From CAYRUD01 sp964427425 (GTDB lineage: Bacteria; Chlamydiota; Chlamydiia; Chlamydiales; FEN-1388), in assembly GCA_964427425.1 (NCBI GenBank), contig CAYRUD010000009.1, forward strand, positions 1 through 20,023: 20,023 nt of DNA. Reading direction: 5' to 3'. A program made the position numbers and the translations under genes. The notes under the pieces are model-generated. The model saw only the letters and a program-made list of their open reading frames with translations. It was not told the DNA's origin and did not search any database. This document shows, piece by piece, positions 19,711 through 20,023 of this stretch; within the stretch, counting starts at the first letter, position 1, and every line of letters starts with the position of its first letter.

Positions 19711-19887
19711 ATGTACAACGAATACTTGTCAGACTACCGCGCAGAGTTGCGCGAGATCGAACTAGCCGAGGCACAAGCCGAAGCAGACCTATTACAAGAA
19801 CGCCAGAAGTGGCAAGAAAGGACATCATGCAATTACAACGCATCAAAACCCGCACGGGTTGGACTGTCTACCTCAGATCTGGAATGA
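19711..19887 (+). CDS. 58-residue acidic helical protein, unknown
   Basis: ATG at 19711 preceded by AAGAAAGGACGCGAC. Residues 1-36 are an Ala/Glu-rich helix (ELREIELAEAQAEADLLQ), and the last 20 residues are polar. It overlaps the next gene by 61 nt in another frame; the next gene has its own good RBS, so the C-terminal part of this frame may be an accidental extension. It is first in an operon of very small genes behind the CIRCE-like element and promoter. Function is unknown. Confidence 0.6.
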   Translation: MYNEYLSDYRAELREIELAEAQAEADLLQERQKWQERTSCNYNASKPARVGLSTSDLE

Positions 19888-19967
19888 CCACATACCGAGG
19901 TGACGGCAAAACATTTACTAAAGCCATGACTCAAGCCTTGAGCCTGGCACTACCTGAAAGGAAATAA
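19827..19967 (+). CDS. 46-residue basic protein, unknown
   Basis: ATG at 19827 preceded by AGAAAGGACATC, the same RBS as the gene before it. The product (MQLQRIKTRTGWTVYLRSG...) begins with a beta-hairpin-like stretch and ends in an amphipathic helix (FTKAMTQALSLALPERK). It is basic, with no membrane segment and no known motif. The overlap with the previous frame and a matching RBS for the following gene show a compact small-gene operon. Confidence 0.6.
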   Translation: MQLQRIKTRTGWTVYLRSGMTTYRGDGKTFTKAMTQALSLALPERK

Positions 19968-19971
19968 AACC

Positions 19972-20023
19972 ATGACAAAACAATCTAGCAAAGCCGACAT
20001 CAAAACACTTTTACACGTCGCCG
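19972..20023 (+). CDS. Third gene of the small operon, cut by the window end
   Basis: ATG at 19972, preceded by GAAAGGAAATAAAACC, opens a frame of 17 codons (MTKQSSKADIKTLLHVA) that runs off the window. It is too short to identify. Confidence 0.55.
   Translation, partial: MTKQSSKADIKTLLHVA

Noticed and set aside
1..20023. Alternative genetic code (TGA or TAG read as sense)
   Set aside because: TGA ends several genes at tight ATGA or TGATG junctions, and TAA and TAG end others, so all three behave as stops.
1..20023. CRISPR array, tRNA, rRNA, insertion sequence or integrase/att site
   Set aside because: I looked for regular direct repeats, cloverleaf-like segments and transposase or integrase motifs on both strands and saw none.

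Overview
This window reads as part of a tailed double-stranded DNA phage (or prophage) genome. It carries a lysis cassette (coiled-coil/TM protein, anchored exported protein, PGRP-type amidase, holin-like protein), a self-contained replication and recombination set (PrimPol-helicase fusion, winged-helix initiator, superfamily 2 helicase, SSB-like protein, PD-(D/E)XK exonuclease, RusA resolvase, MazG), ParB-like and HNH proteins, and two long proteins of internal-virion (ejection) type. No terminase, portal, capsid, integrase, DNA polymerase, tRNA or CRISPR array is visible. TAA, TAG and TGA all act as stops, so the code is standard. Genes inside operons mostly have AAAGGAG-type ribosome binding sites or ATGA/TGATG/TAATATG coupling, while several first genes sit directly behind a -10 box with no leader. 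The host cannot be named. Two near-consensus CIRCE sites suggest a bacterium that uses the HrcA heat-shock repressor.

Layout. 1-2874 (+): lysis operon, then a CIRCE-like inverted repeat, MazG and RusA. 2864-10033 (-): read right to left, HNH, initiator, PrimPol-helicase, several small proteins (three of them under 55 residues), a conserved phage protein, helicase, small proteins, two zinc-finger-like proteins, ParB-like protein and a small membrane protein. Internal promoters lie at 4435-4463 and 7045-7074. 10034-10441: divergent control region with three interlocked inverted repeats and promoters facing both ways. 10442-13849 (+): SSB-like protein, a probable Acb2/Tad1-type anti-CBASS protein, helical proteins, exonuclease and an HTH protein. 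13846-13915: bidirectional terminator containing the stop codons of both converging genes. 13912-14190 (-): one coiled-coil protein. 14191-14256: mirror-symmetric divergent leaderless promoters. 14257-19480 (+): two large virion-type proteins. 19481-19710: control region with a second CIRCE-like site and promoters. 19711-20023 (+): start of an operon of very small genes.

How it fits together. The initiator, PrimPol-helicase, SSB, helicase, exonuclease and resolvase would form most of a phage replisome that borrows the host polymerase. A cluster of 12-bp iterons next to an AT-rich tract inside the initiator gene resembles the lambda ori arrangement. The points I consider most worth testing are the paired CIRCE-like elements, the in-gene origin, the interlocked inverted repeats before the HNH gene, the set of leaderless promoters, the likely AUA start of the ParB-like gene, and the promoter-bearing nested gene at 4225-4563. 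Everything here was read by eye; no database search or folding program was run.
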